From Chloroflexota bacterium (GTDB taxonomy: Bacteria > Chloroflexota > Limnocylindria > Limnocylindrales > CSP1-4): a DNA stretch of 8,736 nt. Positions within the stretch are counted from its first letter, which is position 1; each line of letters opens with the position of its first letter. The notes below the pieces were generated by a model. The model made no database searches. It was not told the origin of the DNA and saw only the letters and a list, made by a program, of their open reading frames with translations. The position numbers and the translations under genes were made by a program. Location: assembly GCA_013695255.1 (NCBI GenBank), contig JACDAV010000184.1:1-8736 (forward strand). The letters run 5' to 3'. This document shows positions 6,471 through 8,736 of this stretch, piece after piece.

Positions 6471-6489
6471 CGCCTCGGCGGGGGCTGGC

Positions 6490-7455
6490 TCAGCGGCGCG
6501 GGACCACGTTCGCTCCGGCGTTCCGCGGTGCGACGACCGCGATCCGGCCGGGGAGATCGGTGTCCGCGGCAGCGGCCCGAAGCGCCGCCTCGATGCTGGC
6601 GATCCCGGACAGCGAGTCGCCGAAGGCGAGCACCGTCGACCCCGCTCCGGACAGACATGCCCCCAGCGCTCCTGCGCCGCGGGCCGCCTCGACCAGCACC
6701 GGCAGCTGCGGGTAGACGGCCGCGCGATACGGCTCGTGCAGCCGGTCGACGGTGAGCGCGCGAAGCAGCTCCCAGCGCCCGGTGGCCAGCCCGGCGACGC
6801 CGATCGCGACGCGGGCGAGGTTCGCCACCGCATCCGCCCGGGGGACCTCGTCCGGCAGCACGGCCCGCATGTCGGACGTGGCAAGTCGAAGGGTCGGGAT
6901 GAACAGGACGGCCCGCAGGTCGCGCGGCGCGTCGAAGCGGATCGCCTCCGACCCGCTCTCGGTCGAGCCGACGACGACGAACCCGCCGAGCAGGGCCGCG
7001 GCGGCATTGTCCGCATGGCCCTCGATGTCCGTCGCGAGCCGAAGCAGGTCCGAGCTCGTGAGCGGCTCGCCGAGGAGCGCGTTTCCCGCCACCAGCCCGC
7101 CGACGGTGGCCGCCGCGCTCGAGCCGAGCCCCCGTGCGAGCGGCACCTGGTTGCGCATCTCGATCCGCCACCCGACGCCCTCCGGCAGCTCGCCGCGCGC
7201 GGTCCGCATGACGGCCTCGAGCCCGCGCACGAACCGGTTGTCGCGGTCGGCCATGAGCTCGTCGTGCCCTTCGCCCTGCACGGAGAGCTCGATCTCACCG
7301 CGGCTCCAGCCGCGAACCTCGACCTCGATCCGGTTGACGAGGTTGAGCGCCAGGCCGAGACAGTCGAAGCCCGCTCCGAGGTTGGCCGAGGTCGCCGGCA
7401 CGTCGACCGTGACCCGGCGTCCATCGAGCTCCGCCAGCCAGTGCATCACCGCCAC
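6490..7455 (-). CDS. thrB: Homoserine kinase (GHMP family)
   Basis: The enzyme phosphorylates homoserine to O-phosphohomoserine, the substrate of the threonine synthase encoded just upstream. The 321 residues show the three GHMP-kinase motifs: PATSANLGAGFDCLGLAL (20-37), the ATP-binding PLARGLGSSAAATVGGL (105-121) and the C-terminal GACLSGAGST (265-274). EGHADNAAAALLGGF (145-159) is typical of ThrB itself within the family. Length is close to the usual 300-320. The start is uncertain: GTG 7455, GTG 7449 and ATG 7446 are in frame within nine bases and none has a good Shine-Dalgarno; I give the first one met after the thrC stop, 37 bases away. Same strand and order as thrC suggest one transcript. 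Confidence 0.95.
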   Translation of the reverse strand: MAVMHWLAELDGRRVTVDVPATSANLGAGFDCLGLALNLVNRIEVEVRGWSRGEIELSVQGEGHDELMADRDNRFVRGLEAVMRTARGELPEGVGWRIEMRNQVPLARGLGSSAAATVGGLVAGNALLGEPLTSSDLLRLATDIEGHADNAAAALLGGFVVVGSTESGSEAIRFDAPRDLRAVLFIPTLRLATSDMRAVLPDEVPRADAVANLARVAIGVAGLATGRWELLRALTVDRLHEPYRAAVYPQLPVLVEAARGAGALGACLSGAGSTVLAFGDSLSGIASIEAALRAAAADTDLPGRIAVVAPRNAGANVVPRR

Positions 7456-7492
7456 GTCGGAGGACCGCCGCCGGCCGATCCCGACCCGGCTG

Positions 7493-8554
7493 CTACCAAC
7501 CGAGCGCCACCGACACGGACCCGACGGTCGCCTCGGCCTCCAGCAGCCCGGGGGCCGATCGCTCCGCGGTCGCCGGGTCCTTCAGCCCGTGGCCGGTCAG
7601 GACGCAGACGATGACCGCGTCGGGATCGAGCTCGCCGGCCACGGCTGCGTTCCTGATCCCCGCCACGCCGGCGGCAGATGACGGCTCGCAGAACACGCCC
7701 TCCATCCGGGCGAGGTCCCGGTAGGCGGACAGGATCTCCTCGTCGGTCACGGCCTGGATCCGCCCGCCGGACTCGTCGCGCGCCGCGACCGCTCGCGACC
7801 ACGAGGCGGGATTGCCGATCCGGATCGCGGTCGCGATGGTATCCGGGCGCTCCACCGGGCGGCCGGTCACGATCGGCGCCGCCCCGGCGGCCTGGAAGCC
7901 CCACATGCGCGGCCGGCCGCGGACGCGTCCGGCCGCCTCGTACTCGCCGAACCCGGCCCAGTAGGCCGTGATATTGCCGGCGTTGCCGACCGGCAGGGCG
8001 AGGATGTCCGGCGCGCGACCCAGGTCATCGCAGATCTCGAAGGCGGCCGTCTTCTGCCCCTCGAGGCGGTCCGGGTTGACCGAGTTCACGATCGCCACCG
8101 GATGGTCGTCCTGTTCGGCGAGCGCCCGGACGACGGTCAGGGCCTGGTCGAAGTTGGCGTCGACCGCCACGACCCTGGCGCCGGCGATGAGAGTCTGGAC
8201 CAGCTTGCCGGTGGCGATCTGGCCGCGTGGCAGGACGACCACGCACTCGATGCCCGCGGCGGCGGCGTACGCGGCGGCGGACGCGGACGTGTTGCCGGTC
8301 GACGCGCAGATGACCGCCGTCGCCCCGGTTTCGAGCGCTCTCGAGACCGCCAGGACCATGCCGCGATCCTTGAACGAGCCGGTGGGGTTTGTGCCCTCGA
8401 CCTTGGCGTACAGGTTGCCGAGCCCCAGCGACGCGCCCAGTCGCCGCAGCTGGACCAGCGGGGTGAAGCCCTCGCCCAGGCTGAGCGCGGGTGTCGCGGC
8501 CGTGACCGGCAGGAACCTCGCGTAGTGCTGGACCAGTCGCGGCCGCTCAGTCAT
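7493..8554 (-). CDS. thrC: Threonine synthase
   Basis: This PLP enzyme converts O-phosphohomoserine to threonine and phosphate. In 353 residues the fold-type II motifs are clear: GEGFTPL (27-33), EGTNPTGSFKDRG (53-65) with the PLP-binding Lys62, ASTGNTSASAAAYAA (84-98), the phosphate-binding PVGNAGN (188-194), EPSSAAG (290-296) and LTGHGLKD (319-326). The length fits the shorter, Bacillus/actinobacterial class of threonine synthase rather than the roughly 430-residue E. coli type. ATG 8554 overlaps the stop of the upstream gene by 8 bases (ATGACTGA), so translation is probably coupled; no Shine-Dalgarno is seen. Together with thrB it completes the homoserine-to-threonine branch. Confidence 0.97.
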   Translation of the reverse strand: MTERPRLVQHYARFLPVTAATPALSLGEGFTPLVQLRRLGASLGLGNLYAKVEGTNPTGSFKDRGMVLAVSRALETGATAVICASTGNTSASAAAYAAAAGIECVVVLPRGQIATGKLVQTLIAGARVVAVDANFDQALTVVRALAEQDDHPVAIVNSVNPDRLEGQKTAAFEICDDLGRAPDILALPVGNAGNITAYWAGFGEYEAAGRVRGRPRMWGFQAAGAAPIVTGRPVERPDTIATAIRIGNPASWSRAVAARDESGGRIQAVTDEEILSAYRDLARMEGVFCEPSSAAGVAGIRNAAVAGELDPDAVIVCVLTGHGLKDPATAERSAPGLLEAEATVGSVSVALGW

Positions 8555-8736
8555 CGATCGGGTAGAGCGTGGCGTCGGCCGTGTCCGGCGCCGCCGCCAA
8601 CAGGACGCGAGCGCCTTCCTCGGCGGTCATCGGATCGGTCCGGACGGCGAGGCCGGCGGGCACACCGGCTCGAGCGGCGATCCCGTCGCCGAGGCGGTTG
8701 CCCGCCCGGGCGCCGGCGAGGAGCGCGAACCACGCC
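8547..8736 (-). CDS. C-terminal fragment of an unidentified protein (runs off right edge)
   Basis: The last 62 residues of a gene that continues beyond the window are visible, with the stop codon TGA at 8549-8547 inside the thrC start region. It reads AWFALLAGARAGNRLGDG at the edge and ends ATLYPIDD. This frame has mostly G/C at third positions, whereas the alternative frame here (ending at 8551) has Arg-rich, unstructured content and many A/T third positions, so I take it as the shadow. Context before thrC and thrB would suit homoserine dehydrogenase. I see no ACT-domain signature or other Hom C-terminal feature, so no product is assigned. Confidence 0.6.
   Translation of the reverse strand, partial: AWFALLAGARAGNRLGDGIAARAGVPAGLAVRTDPMTAEEGARVLLAAAPDTADATLYPIDD

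Noticed and set aside
6471..6489. Bidirectional terminator between the convergent genes
   Set aside because: Only 19 GC-rich bases with no clear inverted repeat or T tract.
8259..8288. GCG-rich near-repeat within thrC
   Set aside because: It encodes the alanine-rich AAAYAAAA helix after the conserved STGNTSASA motif; codon composition explains it.
8551..8733. Minus-strand frame overlapping the thrC start by ATGA
   Set aside because: Its translation is almost entirely Arg, Pro, Gly and Asp with poor third-position GC, while the neighbouring frame (ending 8547) has normal protein composition and high third-position GC.

Overview
The window is very GC-rich, densely coding bacterial chromosome: almost every base lies in a gene, and the true reading frames end mostly in G or C at the third codon position. 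All recognisable genes are housekeeping metabolism (fatty-acid initiation, the aspartate amino-acid pathway, biotin attachment) plus one ECF sigma factor. No RNA gene, insertion sequence, CRISPR array or phage gene is visible. A separate zinc-ribbon AccD and AccA, an ECF sigma factor within a metabolic gene string and apparently leaderless promoters suggest a high-GC Chloroflexota (Limnocylindria/Ellin6529-like) or a deep actinobacterial lineage. That placement is an inference from style, not from a marker gene.

Left block (38-5325, minus strand). Read 5'->3' on the minus strand the order is lysC (aspartate kinase), birA (biotin ligase without a DNA-binding domain), an ECF sigma factor, a small cysteine-free membrane protein, accD and accA. 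Neighbours overlap by 1 to 8 bases or lie 4 bases apart, so the six genes look like one translationally chained operon. It joins the first step of the aspartate pathway, the enzyme that biotinylates the carboxylase carrier protein, and both carboxyltransferase subunits of acetyl-CoA carboxylase. A sigma factor and its probable membrane partner sit in the middle.

Centre (5326-6470). A 108-base divergent intergenic region holds a TAnnnT-type -10 box 8-9 bases upstream of each start codon and a perfect 10-base palindrome between them. On the plus strand follow a dienelactone-hydrolase-family alpha/beta hydrolase and an overlapping 86-residue charged, helical protein of unknown function.

Right block (6490-8736, minus strand). 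It reads as the C-terminal end of an unidentified gene running off the right edge, then thrC (threonine synthase), then thrB (homoserine kinase). ThrB and ThrC catalyse the last two steps to threonine, downstream of the LysC product, so the window carries both the entry and the exit of the aspartate-to-threonine route in two separate transcription units. The two plus-strand genes converge on thrB with only 19 bases between stop codons.
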